A stretch of 64,000 bases of DNA from Desertifilum tharense IPPAS B-1220. GTDB lineage: Bacteria > Cyanobacteriota > Cyanobacteriia > Cyanobacteriales > Desertifilaceae. Location: contig NZ_MJGC01000088.1 in assembly GCF_001746915.1 (NCBI RefSeq), positions 114,903 to 178,902 of the forward strand, given 5' to 3'. Numbering within the stretch: position 1 is the first letter of the stretch; every line of letters begins with the position of its first letter. The notes beneath the pieces were generated by a model. That model was given only the letters and a program-made list of their open reading frames with translations, was not told the DNA's origin and searched no databases. Shown here piece by piece: positions 9,136 through 18,346 of the stretch. The translations under genes and the position numbers were made by a program.

Positions 9136-9672
9136 TTAATCCACAGAACCCCAAAACCAGTTACCTACAGCACCCGGTTCCTTTGCAGTTAAAAACTCCC
9201 TCTTAGCAGAAACAAACTCTGGTTTGCTGAGGATGCCGTCCCGATCGGTATCAAGCTTGGAGAAGACAAAAGCCGATGTCTCCGCATCCATCTCAAACGC
9301 GCTGAAGAACAGGCGATGCTCTTCGGCTGATATTTGACCATCACCGTCTAAATCAACGATGTCAAATAAAATCTCGATTAAAGGGTCTTCGTAATCTGGA
9401 TTTGCAACCGCTTCTTCTATGCCCTGACAAAACTCTTCCGGGCTTACCTTGCCATCTCCATCCGCATCCGCTTTAGACCAAAAGTTTTCCCAAATATGGA
9501 GCCACTTAGACAATATCTCTTTGTGCATCTCCGAACCCGGCTCTGCGTTACGAAGCTGGGCAAACCTTGAGGCAAAAATCTCAGCATCTTCCTGACCAAT
9601 AAAATTGGAGCGATCGGCATCTAGGCAGCGAAAGTGATGCAGTAGCTTTTTTCTATGGTATTCGCTTAACAA
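9136..9672 (-). CDS. four-EF-hand calcium-binding protein (calerythrin-like)
   Basis: About 178 residues with four 12-residue EF-hand loops: DADRSNFIGQED, DADGDGKVSPEE, DLDGDGQISAEE and DTDRDGILSKPE. Loops 2-4 are canonical in positions 1, 3, 5 and 12; loop 1 is less so. Spacing and overall length resemble the bacterial calerythrin / sarcoplasmic calcium-binding group, so a soluble Ca2+ buffer or sensor is likely. The start is chosen as TTG at 9672: AAGGAGG lies five bases upstream, and the longer open frame runs back into the preceding penicillin-binding protein gene. It follows that gene by about 40 bases on the same strand and may be cotranscribed. Confidence 0.85.
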   Translation of the reverse strand: MLSEYHRKKLLHHFRCLDADRSNFIGQEDAEIFASRFAQLRNAEPGSEMHKEILSKWLHIWENFWSKADADGDGKVSPEEFCQGIEEAVANPDYEDPLIEILFDIVDLDGDGQISAEEHRLFFSAFEMDAETSAFVFSKLDTDRDGILSKPEFVSAKREFLTAKEPGAVGNWFWGSVD

Positions 9673-9712
9673 AATTTCCTCCTTGGTGTTTTGGCAATTA
9701 ACCCCGGTCTTC

Positions 9713-11905
9713 TTACCATTGATCGTTATAATACGGCTCTTCGTAATACGGCTCTTGATAAGCAGGTTCGGGTTCGGAATAGCTGTTACCGCCCGAACTA
9801 TTTTGGCTGCCGGTATTGGGGGCTGGAATGGGGCCGACAATCACCTGTCTGGGCGTGACGGGTTGAGCCTTAATACTGCCTTTGCGACCTTCGAGGGTGG
9901 GTAAGTCTGGGAATTTCTCGGCGGGGATATCTTTAGCCACTTCTGACATAAATTCACCCCAGGTAAAAGCCGCCGTCCCGCTGCTTCCCCAAGTCGGGTA
10001 ATTATCATCATTCCCTAACCAAACCCCCGTAACCAGTTGGGGAATATAGCCGACAAACCACAAATCGCGGGCTTGTTCGGAGGTTCCCGTTTTACCTGCC
10101 ACAGAGCGATCGCTCAAATAGGCCGGTCGTCCCGTCCCCGACTTGACTACGCCTTCCAACATCCAGGTCATAATGGCGGCGCTATTGGGATCGACGGCTT
10201 GGCGCGCTTTATATTTCCCATCAAAAATCACCTCTCCCCGGCGGTTGAGGACGCGGCGAATTCCATGCGCTTCGTTAAATTTCCCTTTCGCGGCCAGGGT
10301 GCCATAGGCGTTGGTGAGTTCGAGCAAATTCACTTCCAACGCGCCCAACGCTAGGGTGTAATAGGGCTTGAGTTCTGAAACAATCCCCATTTCCTTCGCC
10401 ATCCGGATCGCGGGTTCAAAACCGACATCAATCAGCACTTTCACCGCCACAATATTAATGGAAGCGGTGAGGGCATTATCCATCGACACCCACCCTCTAA
10501 AGGTTTTGCCGTAGTTTTCGGGTTTATACCCATCCACGGTATAGGGCGAGTCTAGATAGCCATCGTAGGGCGAGAAGCCTGCCGCGATCGCCGCCGTATA
10601 CACAAACGTCTTAAACGTTGAACCCGGTTGCCGTTGCGCCTGGGTGACGCGATTAAATTGGTTTTGATTAAAATCTTGACCCCCCACCATCGCTTTAATT
10701 TGACCGTTGCGGGGATCGACCGCCACCAGCGCCGCTTGTTCAAAGCCTTGGGCCGGCCCGTCAATTTCAATGGCGTTTTTCACGGCTTTTTCCGCGATCG
10801 CCTGCCAGCGCATATTTAAGGTGGTTTCTACCGTCAATCCTCCCACGGCCAACTCTTCTGGGGGCACCAGCTTGGGAAGTTGTTGCTCCACATAGGAGGT
10901 AAAATAAGGCGCTTTGACATCAAACCGCTTGGGCGGACTCGGATTTAAACCCAAAGGGGCCGCCTGGGCTGCGGTGGATTCCTGGGGGGTAATTTGCCCC
11001 ACCTCTTCCATCCGCCGCAACACAATATTGCGCCGTTGCAGGGCAATATCGGGGTTTTCTAGAGGCGAGTAGTTACTGGGGGCGGGTGGCAAACCGGCAA
11101 TGGTAGCCACTTCCGGCAGGGTGAGTTGATCGACGGTTTTACTAAAATAGACCCAAGCGGCATCCGCTACCCCGTAGGCCCCCGATCCCAGGTAGACCAA
11201 ATTGAGATAGCGTTCGAGAATTTGTTCTTTGCTCAACTCTTCTTCAATTTTCTGGGCAATCCGAGCCTCGCGCAATTTGCGAGTCAGGCTGCGTTCTGGA
11301 CTCAGAAACACCACCCGCGCTAGCTGTTGGGTAATCGTACTGCCCCCTTCTGCGACCACCCTAGCCGATAAATTCGCCAGGGTAGCGCGGACAATTGCCC
11401 GGTAGTCTACGCCATCATGCTGATAAAAGCGACGGTCTTCTGAGGCAATGAAGGCGTCTTGAATCACTTGGGGAATTTTTTCAATCGGCAGTTTTTCGCG
11501 AGTTGCCGGGCCGCGCTGCTGAAGAATACTATTATCGGCTGCTAAAATCGTTAGCGTTTCGTCGCGAACGAACGTGAGAACCGCACTCGGATCGGGCAGC
11601 GCTTGCTCAAACTGATAAATTGCCCGACCCGTTGCGATCGCGCCTCCCCCAATTACCAAAGTCGCCCAGAACAGGGGACGGCGATAAATCGGCTTGCCAC
11701 GATTGATCCATCGCCAAGTGGATTTAGCAATGGCGAGTGCTGGAATTTTTTTAGGCGGCGGTGCTTGAGGATCTAGGGAAGCTTCCGCCTCCTGTGAAGC
11801 GACGGCTTCGGAATCAACCTCTGGGGTTAGCGTTTCGGGTTCAACCCCTTTAGATGGACTGGGTTCGCTCGATTTATCGATAAATCGGGAGAGAAAATTC
11901 GCCAC
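9713..11905 (-). CDS. class A penicillin-binding protein (PBP1A family, GT51 + transpeptidase)
   Basis: Bifunctional peptidoglycan synthase acting in the periplasm. An acidic/proline-rich cytoplasmic tail is followed by one membrane anchor (about residues 77-95). The glycosyltransferase domain has the catalytic motif EDRRFYQHDGVDYRA (Glu about 156) and GGSTITQQLARV. The transpeptidase domain has the nucleophile motif GSTFK (about residue 428), an SIN triad member and KTGTSEQ (about 603). The C-terminus is low-complexity, rich in Ser, Gly, Pro, Glu and Tyr (EPAYQEPYYEEPYYNDQW). Length 730 aa is normal for cyanobacterial PBP1-type proteins. Confidence 0.95.
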   Translation of the reverse strand: MANFLSRFIDKSSEPSPSKGVEPETLTPEVDSEAVASQEAEASLDPQAPPPKKIPALAIAKSTWRWINRGKPIYRRPLFWATLVIGGGAIATGRAIYQFEQALPDPSAVLTFVRDETLTILAADNSILQQRGPATREKLPIEKIPQVIQDAFIASEDRRFYQHDGVDYRAIVRATLANLSARVVAEGGSTITQQLARVVFLSPERSLTRKLREARIAQKIEEELSKEQILERYLNLVYLGSGAYGVADAAWVYFSKTVDQLTLPEVATIAGLPPAPSNYSPLENPDIALQRRNIVLRRMEEVGQITPQESTAAQAAPLGLNPSPPKRFDVKAPYFTSYVEQQLPKLVPPEELAVGGLTVETTLNMRWQAIAEKAVKNAIEIDGPAQGFEQAALVAVDPRNGQIKAMVGGQDFNQNQFNRVTQAQRQPGSTFKTFVYTAAIAAGFSPYDGYLDSPYTVDGYKPENYGKTFRGWVSMDNALTASINIVAVKVLIDVGFEPAIRMAKEMGIVSELKPYYTLALGALEVNLLELTNAYGTLAAKGKFNEAHGIRRVLNRRGEVIFDGKYKARQAVDPNSAAIMTWMLEGVVKSGTGRPAYLSDRSVAGKTGTSEQARDLWFVGYIPQLVTGVWLGNDDNYPTWGSSGTAAFTWGEFMSEVAKDIPAEKFPDLPTLEGRKGSIKAQPVTPRQVIVGPIPAPNTGSQNSSGGNSYSEPEPAYQEPYYEEPYYNDQW

Positions 11906-11975
11906 AATCTCAGATCCTCACGCTCACGAAATAAACAAATGGTAGCAGCAGGTTGTCTTGGGGGGGTGGATCGTC

Positions 11976-12962
11976 CTAAATACCGGCATGACCCAAAGCT
12001 AAAGCCGTAACGAGCATTCCCAACACCAGGAAGGGTTGGGCGCTTGCCTGATATTTCACATCATTTTCTATAGGATTGCGAAGAAAGTACATATCCTGGA
12101 ACGTAATTTGGGGAATAACGAGCAAGATCAGAATCGTGGCATAAAGATTCTCGTGAATGCTCATTAAATAACCGGCAACGCCCAATTGAAACACGTCAAT
12201 CATTAAAACGCAAATCCAAGCGGCGGTGGTGATGCCAAACATGACGGGTAAGGAGTTCAAGCCTAATTTTTGATCCCCTTCAACGCTTTTGAAATCGTTG
12301 ACGACGGCAATTCCCAAACCGGCCAAGCTGTAAATTAAGGTGAGAATGACGATTTTCCAGTTGAGTTCGCCAAATAAAGCATGACCCGCCCACCAGGGTA
12401 GGGCAATATAACTGGCACCCAAGGCATAGTTACCCAGCCAACCGTTGCGCTTGAGTTTCAGCGGCGGTGCAGAGTAAATATAGGAAATGTAGCTGCCACC
12501 CACAGCTAAAGCGGCAACAGTTTTACCCGTATGACCGGCCCAGACATCTAAAATGTAGGCGATGCCAATCCCAGCCAGCAGTAAGATCCAAATTTGAGCG
12601 GTGACTTGCTCTTGGGAAATTGCGCCGGAGGGAATGGGGCGATAGGGTTCGTTGATGGCGTCAATTTCGGCATCGTAAAAATCGTTCAGGGTTTGGGTAT
12701 ACCCTGCCAGCAAAGGGCCTGATAGTAACATGCAGGCGGCGACGATTAAGACATTTTCTAAATTCCACCGGAAATTGCCGGAGGAGGCTGCACCGCAAAC
12801 GACTCCCCAGATCAGCGGTATCCAAGTGATCGGTTTCATCAGTTGCAGGCGAATTTTCCAGAGGTTGGTTTCTCCAGAAGAGGCACCCCGCATCCCTAGC
12901 ATCTGTCGGGTTTTGGCACTACGGTTTGATGGCGTTTCGTCCGTTGTCATGGTTTTTACCAA
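11976..12962 (-). CDS. chlG: chlorophyll a synthase ChlG
   Basis: Esterifies chlorophyllide a with phytyl or geranylgeranyl diphosphate in the thylakoid membrane. It is a UbiA-family prenyltransferase with the Asp-rich motifs NDFYDAEIDAINEPYRP (about residue 90) and NDFKSVEGDQKLGLNSLP (about 222), and about nine hydrophobic helices. The stretch MRGASSGETNLWKIRLQLMKP is typical of ChlG rather than other UbiA enzymes. The start is ATG 12962 or the internal ATG at 12950; both give near-normal length (328 or 324 aa). A Get3d-like ATPase gene lies upstream on the same strand. Confidence 0.95.
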   Translation of the reverse strand: MVKTMTTDETPSNRSAKTRQMLGMRGASSGETNLWKIRLQLMKPITWIPLIWGVVCGAASSGNFRWNLENVLIVAACMLLSGPLLAGYTQTLNDFYDAEIDAINEPYRPIPSGAISQEQVTAQIWILLLAGIGIAYILDVWAGHTGKTVAALAVGGSYISYIYSAPPLKLKRNGWLGNYALGASYIALPWWAGHALFGELNWKIVILTLIYSLAGLGIAVVNDFKSVEGDQKLGLNSLPVMFGITTAAWICVLMIDVFQLGVAGYLMSIHENLYATILILLVIPQITFQDMYFLRNPIENDVKYQASAQPFLVLGMLVTALALGHAGI

Positions 12963-13149
12963 TACACGCTGTAATTGTCACTCCCACGGGCTAAAGCGTA
13001 TGGGATTTGTTTTACGGGAGTCCAACGACCTGACCCTCAAACAGCATCGTAAGATTCTGTTGAAAACAATTCAACTGGAACTTGATGACACTGTACTGAG
13101 AAAGGGCGATCGCGCTTTCACATTGTCTCAAGTCCCAATTTCTCGCTTT

Positions 13150-14319
13150 CTAGAACGATACGATCAAATAACCCTCTTGGAATTTTGCACCCGTGACGGG
13201 TTTGCCGCTGAGTTGGGGCGGAAGGAGGATGTTCCGCCGCTGATCGCCGGCTTCAATGGTTAATTCCGGGCCATATTGCGTGAGTTTCACTTGTTTTTTA
13301 TCAAATCCGGGTAAGAAAAGGGTAACTTTGCGTTCGTTAATGTTAATGGTCAGAGGGGCAGGGGATTGAGGGGTTTGAGCCAAGTTGGGTAAGGCTGCCA
13401 TAATCGGTTCCCAAGCATGGACGGCGCTGTAGGGTACGATGCTGACGGGTAAGTTGACAAATTCTTCGCTGGTTGTGTCCGTAGCGGTGAGTTCGCGATC
13501 GAAGAATTGATAAAGGTCTTGCAAGGAGGCTGCGGCTTCTGCGGCTTCGGTATCGGGCATGACGGATTTATTGAGGATGACGCCACCTACGGTTAAGCCG
13601 ACTTGTTGGGCGCTGCCCCACAGGTAGCGGGCTGTGGCGATCGCGACTGGATCGCCCGTGGTGACGAGGTAGGCGGCGACGCGCTGCGGGTTAGCGATCG
13701 CCTCTTTGCCGTCATCTAAAATATTGTTGACTTGCTTGGTGGGGCCGGAAAAATTATCTTGGGTTAAGTCTACATTTAAGACAGCAGAACTAATCGGGCC
13801 GAGGAACGGAGATAAATTCTTACCGAGATCGGAGTCAATAAACACTTGGCGGAACCGCCGGATATACCAACTGGCGATTTCCGGGATGCCCAGCATTCGC
13901 AAGCTTTCGCGATCGCCTGCACCATCGTAAACGATCGCATCGTATTTGCCGCTTTGTTCGTACTCGCGGATGGCATTCAGGGCTAAAGCGCTGTCCATTC
14001 CCGGTAAAATTCCCAATTCCTGCCCATAGACCGATTTAAAGAAGGGAGTGCGGACATACTGGGCTTCCAGTTTCTTCACTTCCTCCCAACTTTTCTCTAG
14101 CAATTCGGTACTGTGCAGAACGACGGCTTCTAAATTAGCAGCCACTTCAGTACAAGTTGAACCGATGGGGGTGCCTAATAATAACGCTGTTGCTGACGCG
14201 GGTTCGGTGAACGCAAGCAAAACGCGCTTTCCCTGAGCCGCAAGCTGTTTCGCCGCCGCGATCGCGATCGTGGTTTTACCCGTGCCACCTTTGCCCAAAA
14301 ATGTCAGAATTAGGGCCAT
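13150..14319 (-). CDS. Get3d / ArsA-like ATPase with C-terminal alpha-crystallin-like domain
   Basis: P-loop ATPase of the Get3/ArsA group. The N-terminus MALILTFLGKGGTGKTT contains the deviant Walker A motif (residues 8-16). The middle carries the switch-like VYDGAGDRESLRML. The last about 75 residues (ININERKVTLFLPGFDKK onward) look like a small-heat-shock/alpha-crystallin beta-sandwich, the hallmark of the Get3d subfamily of phototrophs, thought to act on hydrophobic client proteins (family knowledge). The ATG at 14319 is preferred to 14382 because the P-loop then sits at the extreme N-terminus as in relatives. It lies upstream of chlG with a spacer of about 190 bases. Confidence 0.85.
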   Translation of the reverse strand: MALILTFLGKGGTGKTTIAIAAAKQLAAQGKRVLLAFTEPASATALLLGTPIGSTCTEVAANLEAVVLHSTELLEKSWEEVKKLEAQYVRTPFFKSVYGQELGILPGMDSALALNAIREYEQSGKYDAIVYDGAGDRESLRMLGIPEIASWYIRRFRQVFIDSDLGKNLSPFLGPISSAVLNVDLTQDNFSGPTKQVNNILDDGKEAIANPQRVAAYLVTTGDPVAIATARYLWGSAQQVGLTVGGVILNKSVMPDTEAAEAAASLQDLYQFFDRELTATDTTSEEFVNLPVSIVPYSAVHAWEPIMAALPNLAQTPQSPAPLTININERKVTLFLPGFDKKQVKLTQYGPELTIEAGDQRRNILLPPQLSGKPVTGAKFQEGYLIVSF

Positions 14320-14393
14320 GTCTTCTTCTCTATAACCAATAGGATCGTGTTTCAGTTTAGCGAAGTTCTCGACACTCCCCATCGGGAGAAGGG

Positions 14394-14594
14394 CTAGGAA
14401 ATCGGTTCTAGCTCATCTTCAAAAAACCAAGTGGCAAACTGATCGTCGAATTTGACGACAATTCCCACTTCCTGACCATCGAGGGGTTTATATCCGGCTA
14501 CAGTCCCCACTGGGTTTTGTTTTAGCTTATTGACAGTCGCCGCCGATACGCGATCGCGCAGACGACGCACTTTGACCTTCTGACCGATTTCCAT
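14394..14594 (-). CDS. DUF2862 / PetP-like cytochrome b6f-associated small protein
   Basis: A 66-residue soluble protein, MEIGQKVKVRRLRDRVS... ending in FATWFFEDELEPIS. The SH3-like pattern (GIVVKFDDQFATWFFEDE) matches DUF2862, the family of PetP, a small cyanobacterial subunit of the cytochrome b6f complex (family knowledge). The start at 14594 is preferred over the longer frame from 14765, whose first 57 residues are not protein-like. It is unclear whether this copy is PetP itself or a paralogue. It precedes the Get3d gene by about 75 bases on the same strand. Confidence 0.75.
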   Translation of the reverse strand: MEIGQKVKVRRLRDRVSAATVNKLKQNPVGTVAGYKPLDGQEVGIVVKFDDQFATWFFEDELEPIS

Positions 14595-14872
14595 TGGTGT
14601 TCTACCTAGATTGACATTCCACAGTTTATAGCAAAGTTGGGAGGTGGGAATCAGAAAACGAACGCCAAAACCTGGCTTCTGTGCTGGTGATACCACAGAG
14701 TCACCGATACCAGCCATTTTCCCACTGCACCCGCTGCCGAAACCTCGATTGCAGTGAATGCTCACAAAGCGCGATCGCCATTGCTCTCCACCTACACTGG
14801 CAGCTAGAAAACCTTCTGTCTCCTAATCCTGATTGACTGACACTCACTGCTGAAAGTCCTATGCTGGCTGCT

Positions 14873-14901
14873 GTTGGGTTTCGTACCTCAACCCAACCTA
14901 C
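14873..14901. repeat. dispersed palindromic repeat, copy 1
   Basis: The repeat begins GTTGGGTTTCGTACCTCAAC and ends in CCAACCTAC. It contains the inverted pair GTTGGGTTTCG / TCAACCCAAC. A second copy lies in opposite orientation at 18265-18293. Such short GTTGGGTTTCG palindromes are dispersed in many cyanobacterial genomes. Confidence 0.7.
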
Positions 14902-15352
14902 ACAACTTACCTCCAACTAAGGCAGTATAAAGCCCTGACTCAATTAGCCATTGTTGAGAAGCATCAATGTTGTCAGGAATTCGATCTGAATGAATAATCT
15001 CTCCAAGCCAAGATGTCACGATGAGTTCTAGACTATCGCCACTAATTTGGTCAGCAGTTACTCCTGCTCGCTCAAAATAGGGTTGAAGAATTGGGGAGGC
15101 ATCAATAATGTAGGTAGGTTCGCTCCGATCGCGATCGGCCTCAGCATTAGACCAGAGGTAAAATTGATCTGGAAAAACCATCAAAAAATACGGGGCTTTT
15201 GGAAAAGTTCCATGTGCAAGGATATTTTGACGTAGCTTTGCGGCCCACTCTGGTGAGACATTGGTTTTGCGCTTAACTTCAACAACAAGAGCGAGTTGAC
15301 CGTTACGATTATCAACTGACAAGTCCCAATCAGAATTAGTTCTCAAAACCAT
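14888..15352 (-). CDS. hypothetical protein with PD-(D/E)xK-nuclease-like N-terminus
   Basis: 154 residues, no membrane segment. The N-terminal DWDLSVDNRNGQLALVVEVKRK has the pattern D-x(n)-E-V-K of PD-(D/E)xK nuclease folds. The rest (FLMVFPDQFYLWSN) resembles cyanobacterial proteins related to the Uma2/restriction-endonuclease-like group. Enzymatic activity is not established and the annotation is structural inference. The 3' end overlaps the palindromic repeat at 14873-14901 by a few bases. The gene is single, facing the same way as its neighbours. Confidence 0.6.
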   Translation of the reverse strand: MVLRTNSDWDLSVDNRNGQLALVVEVKRKTNVSPEWAAKLRQNILAHGTFPKAPYFLMVFPDQFYLWSNAEADRDRSEPTYIIDASPILQPYFERAGVTADQISGDSLELIVTSWLGEIIHSDRIPDNIDASQQWLIESGLYTALVGGKLCRLG

Positions 15353-15404
15353 AATCAGATTTGTCCGCGAAACCGCTATTTACTATTTTGGCGTACTCGA
15401 TCCT

Positions 15405-16562
15405 CTACTGAAAAGCTTGAATTCCATCGATGAGGCGATCCAGTTCGCTAGGGAGAGTAAAGTAGTGGACGCAGGCTCTTACGCAGTCTGGATTTTTTAG
15501 GGTGCGGATGAAGATTCCCTGTTGTTCTAAGAATTGGACAAGTTGGGGATGTTGTTGGTTTTCGAGTTGAAATGAGATTAAACCAGAGGTGGGGGGAGTG
15601 GTTTTGAGGGTGCGAACTTGGGGGAGGGTTTGCAGCTTTTCCCAGAGGGTGGTGCTGAGGTGACAGATTTGCTGATAGCGTTCTTGCGGCGTTCCCCAGG
15701 TTTGATGCAGCGCGATCGCAGCTTGTAACCCCATCCATAATGGATAGGCGGAGGTGGCGACTTCATAGCGCCGACTGTCGGGTTTCCAGCCGATGGGGGA
15801 ACCACTCGCATCGCTGACAATTCCTCGCCAGCCGATGAAGGTGGGATGCAGGTCTTCTAAGGCGTCTGGATGCACGTATAATCCCCCTACGCCTTCAGGC
15901 CCGCACAGCCATTTATGTCCGGTAAAAGCGTAGTAATCAACGCCATCTGCGGTTAAATTGAGGGGCATAGAGCCGACGGATTGAGCCGCATCGACTAAGA
16001 TCCGCACGCTAGGGTTGATGGCTTTACAGGCTTGGACAATTTCGCCTAGGGGTAAAACCTGTCCGGTGTTCCAAATAATGTGGCTAATGACAATCAGGCG
16101 GGTTTGGGGTTGAATGGCGGAGGCGATTGCATCTGTAGGGTTTCCCTGGTTTAGAGTCGCCATTAGAGGGCAAAAATCGAGTTCTACCCCAAAACGACGG
16201 CTAATTTCTTGGGCGGCGGCGATAATGCTAGGGTGTTCGCAGTCAGTTAATAGGATGCGTTCTCCAGTTTGCCAGACTCGACCCCAGAGGGGAATATTAC
16301 ACCCTACAGAGACATCTTCAGTTAAGGCGATACTAGTGAGGGGAACGTTGAGTTCTTGAGCAATACAAGCGCGGGTTTTTTGGTTGGCTTCTCCTATCCA
16401 CGCGTTGGTTTGATTGGAAAACGGCCCCAAGGATTGAATCTGTTGATAGGTTTGGATAATGGCATCAAGGGCAGCTTGTGGCATTGGCCCTTGACCGCCA
16501 TAGTTAAAATAGGCTTTATCGGCTAAGGCGGGGAATTGTTGGCGGTAGGTTTCAGTTGACAT
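15405..16562 (-). CDS. aminotransferase class V / L-cysteine-cystine lyase C-DES-like
   Basis: PLP enzyme of fold type I, 385 aa. Motifs: TEDVSVGCNIPLWG, the Asp of VDAAQSVGS, and the PLP lysine in FTGHKWLCGPEGVGG (about residue 217). The overall sequence resembles the cyanobacterial cystine C-S lyase C-DES rather than IscS/SufS, and no mobile catalytic cysteine loop of SufS type is seen. Predicted to break cysteine or cystine to pyruvate and (per)sulfide, possibly supplying sulfur. Its ATG overlaps the 3' end of the upstream methyltransferase gene by 11 bases, so the two are probably translationally coupled. Confidence 0.8.
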   Translation of the reverse strand: MSTETYRQQFPALADKAYFNYGGQGPMPQAALDAIIQTYQQIQSLGPFSNQTNAWIGEANQKTRACIAQELNVPLTSIALTEDVSVGCNIPLWGRVWQTGERILLTDCEHPSIIAAAQEISRRFGVELDFCPLMATLNQGNPTDAIASAIQPQTRLIVISHIIWNTGQVLPLGEIVQACKAINPSVRILVDAAQSVGSMPLNLTADGVDYYAFTGHKWLCGPEGVGGLYVHPDALEDLHPTFIGWRGIVSDASGSPIGWKPDSRRYEVATSAYPLWMGLQAAIALHQTWGTPQERYQQICHLSTTLWEKLQTLPQVRTLKTTPPTSGLISFQLENQQHPQLVQFLEQQGIFIRTLKNPDCVRACVHYFTLPSELDRLIDGIQAFQ

Positions 16563-18216
16563 GGTTTAGCTTCAAAGCGGCTTGCAGGAAATCTTGATAG
16601 AGGATGCGTTCGGTTTGATTGCTGCTAATGGCTTTGACGATAAGGCGATCGCTGCGATCGCAGCCTTTCCACTCTATCGCACAAGTCCAGCCACAGTTGA
16701 GTAAGCGTTCGTCTCCTAAAAACTGAGCCACGTCAATGCGGGGAATAAAGGGTAGAGAGCGTTGAATCAGTTGGTCATTGATCCAAATCTGCACGTCTGC
16801 GATCTGAGAATTCAAAGAAGTGTCAGCCGCCCAACCTTTTAAGACGAAGTAAGTTGAGGTTAGCGTTTCTACTTCATCTAAACTTCCTTTGATCCACCCC
16901 TTTTTTTCTTGGATATTCAATTGTTCTCTAACCGTTCTCCAGCCTGCTTTAATTCGTCGATCTAAGGGAATTGTTTCAGAGACAGTTTCAGGAATTTCAA
17001 ATTGGTCGGGCAGGGGTTTTGTTAATGCAGATTCAAGAATACTAACATGAATCAGCCGCTCAATACCCGATGTACTAATAATTTTTATCAGTAAAATTGT
17101 CCGATCGATTGGAGTAGCAAAGTCTAAAGGACAAGAACAGACCCATCCCGCTTTCAAAATGCGGTCTACTCCTAGCAATTCTGCTACATCAGGTCGTTCG
17201 GTAATGGGCAAGCATTCTTGTTTAAGCTGACCATTAATCCAAATCTGAACCGTTTTTATAGATTCATTCGGACTTAAATCAATCGCCCAACCTTGTAATT
17301 GCAAGCGATATTTATTATTGATAAAACACTTGCCTAAATAGCCTCGCGGCATACTTTTAACTTGGAGACTAGAAAACTGAGTATCGGGATTTTTAGCCAG
17401 AATATATAAATCTTGCTGCCACAGCCCTTTTTTAATCCGATAATAGGGTAAGGATGCTCCGGTTGCTTGTTGAATTGCCCGCTGCACAAAGGTTTCCGTT
17501 ACCCAAGTTGAGCCATATTCCTGGGTACTCAAAGATTTACTTTCGCTATCTTCTACAAAACAAATACCGCTCTCTGGCATTTGCTGTCCGGCGGGTAAGA
17601 TGGCGCTATCGTGAACGCTGAATAATAAGATACCTTGAGGAGAAAGTTGATTATAAAGTTTAGCAAGCCAAGCGATAAAAGTAGGTTCGGGGAGGTGGCT
17701 AAATAACGAGGCGACTAAGATGCAATCAAAGGTGCGATCGCACTTCCACTCAGTCGGGTTTGTTGTAGAATAAATTCCTTGGACGCCAAACTGTTGTTTC
17801 TGAAAATCAACCGCACTTGTATAGATATCAGAAACACAGATTCGCTTTGGAGAAAGTTCTTGAACCAAAAAGCGGGTAAAACGCCCATAACCGCAGGCAA
17901 AATCAAGAAAACTCTCTAACTTTTCAAAGTTACCAAATTTCCACTCAATAATTTGTCTGACCCGATCCATAACCTCTTGACCAGACTTAAAATAAGCCAA
18001 CAGCGCTTTTTCTGTATTGCCTTGATAAAAGTCCAACAGAAAAGAGAACATTTCATCATCAGGATGAATGTTAGAATTAAAGGTAGCCGCTTGAACCGCC
18101 TGGTCTTGAATAAAGGCGCGAATTGCTGGATAGTTTTCCGCAGAAATTGAAGTGGAAATCAATTTGCAACTGTTGGGGATAGGGTGGACTGATGCAAAGC
18201 TTCCCCATTTTGCCAT
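16552..18216 (-). CDS. SAM-dependent methyltransferase with two C-terminal repeated domains
   Basis: 554 residues. Residues about 60-260 form a class I methyltransferase (LDFACGYGRFTRFLVQEL as the SAM-binding motif, then CILVASLFSHLPEPTF). The C-terminal half contains two diverged copies of a roughly 150-residue unit. Each starts near VQIWINGQL or VQIWINDQL and continues with RPDVAELLG/RIDVAQFLG and LKAGWVCS/LNCGWTCA. Such units accompany glycosyltransferases and methyltransferases of surface-polysaccharide loci, so a role in glycan modification is possible (inference). The gene is followed with an 11-base overlap by the cysteine lyase gene. Confidence 0.75.
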   Translation of the reverse strand: MAKWGSFASVHPIPNSCKLISTSISAENYPAIRAFIQDQAVQAATFNSNIHPDDEMFSFLLDFYQGNTEKALLAYFKSGQEVMDRVRQIIEWKFGNFEKLESFLDFACGYGRFTRFLVQELSPKRICVSDIYTSAVDFQKQQFGVQGIYSTTNPTEWKCDRTFDCILVASLFSHLPEPTFIAWLAKLYNQLSPQGILLFSVHDSAILPAGQQMPESGICFVEDSESKSLSTQEYGSTWVTETFVQRAIQQATGASLPYYRIKKGLWQQDLYILAKNPDTQFSSLQVKSMPRGYLGKCFINNKYRLQLQGWAIDLSPNESIKTVQIWINGQLKQECLPITERPDVAELLGVDRILKAGWVCSCPLDFATPIDRTILLIKIISTSGIERLIHVSILESALTKPLPDQFEIPETVSETIPLDRRIKAGWRTVREQLNIQEKKGWIKGSLDEVETLTSTYFVLKGWAADTSLNSQIADVQIWINDQLIQRSLPFIPRIDVAQFLGDERLLNCGWTCAIEWKGCDRSDRLIVKAISSNQTERILYQDFLQAALKLNHVN

Positions 18217-18264
18217 TATTTTCGCACTTCATTAACTGGGGCGTCCATCTGCGGGTTAGGTCAG

Positions 18265-18293
18265 GTAGGTTGGGTTGAGGAACGAAACCCAAC
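18265..18293. repeat. dispersed palindromic repeat, copy 2
   Basis: Reverse-complement copy of the 14873-14901 repeat, differing at a single base (GAGGAACGA versus GAGGTACGA in the loop region). It lies in the spacer upstream of the methyltransferase gene. Confidence 0.7.
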
Positions 18294-18346
18294 ACAGGAT
18301 AAATCTAGATTTGATTGAGGAGGGTGATAACGATCCATCCTCCAGT

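Noticed and set aside
12730..13263. 177-aa plus-strand ORF
   Set aside because: Antisense to chlG and the Get3d gene ends; composition is not protein-like.
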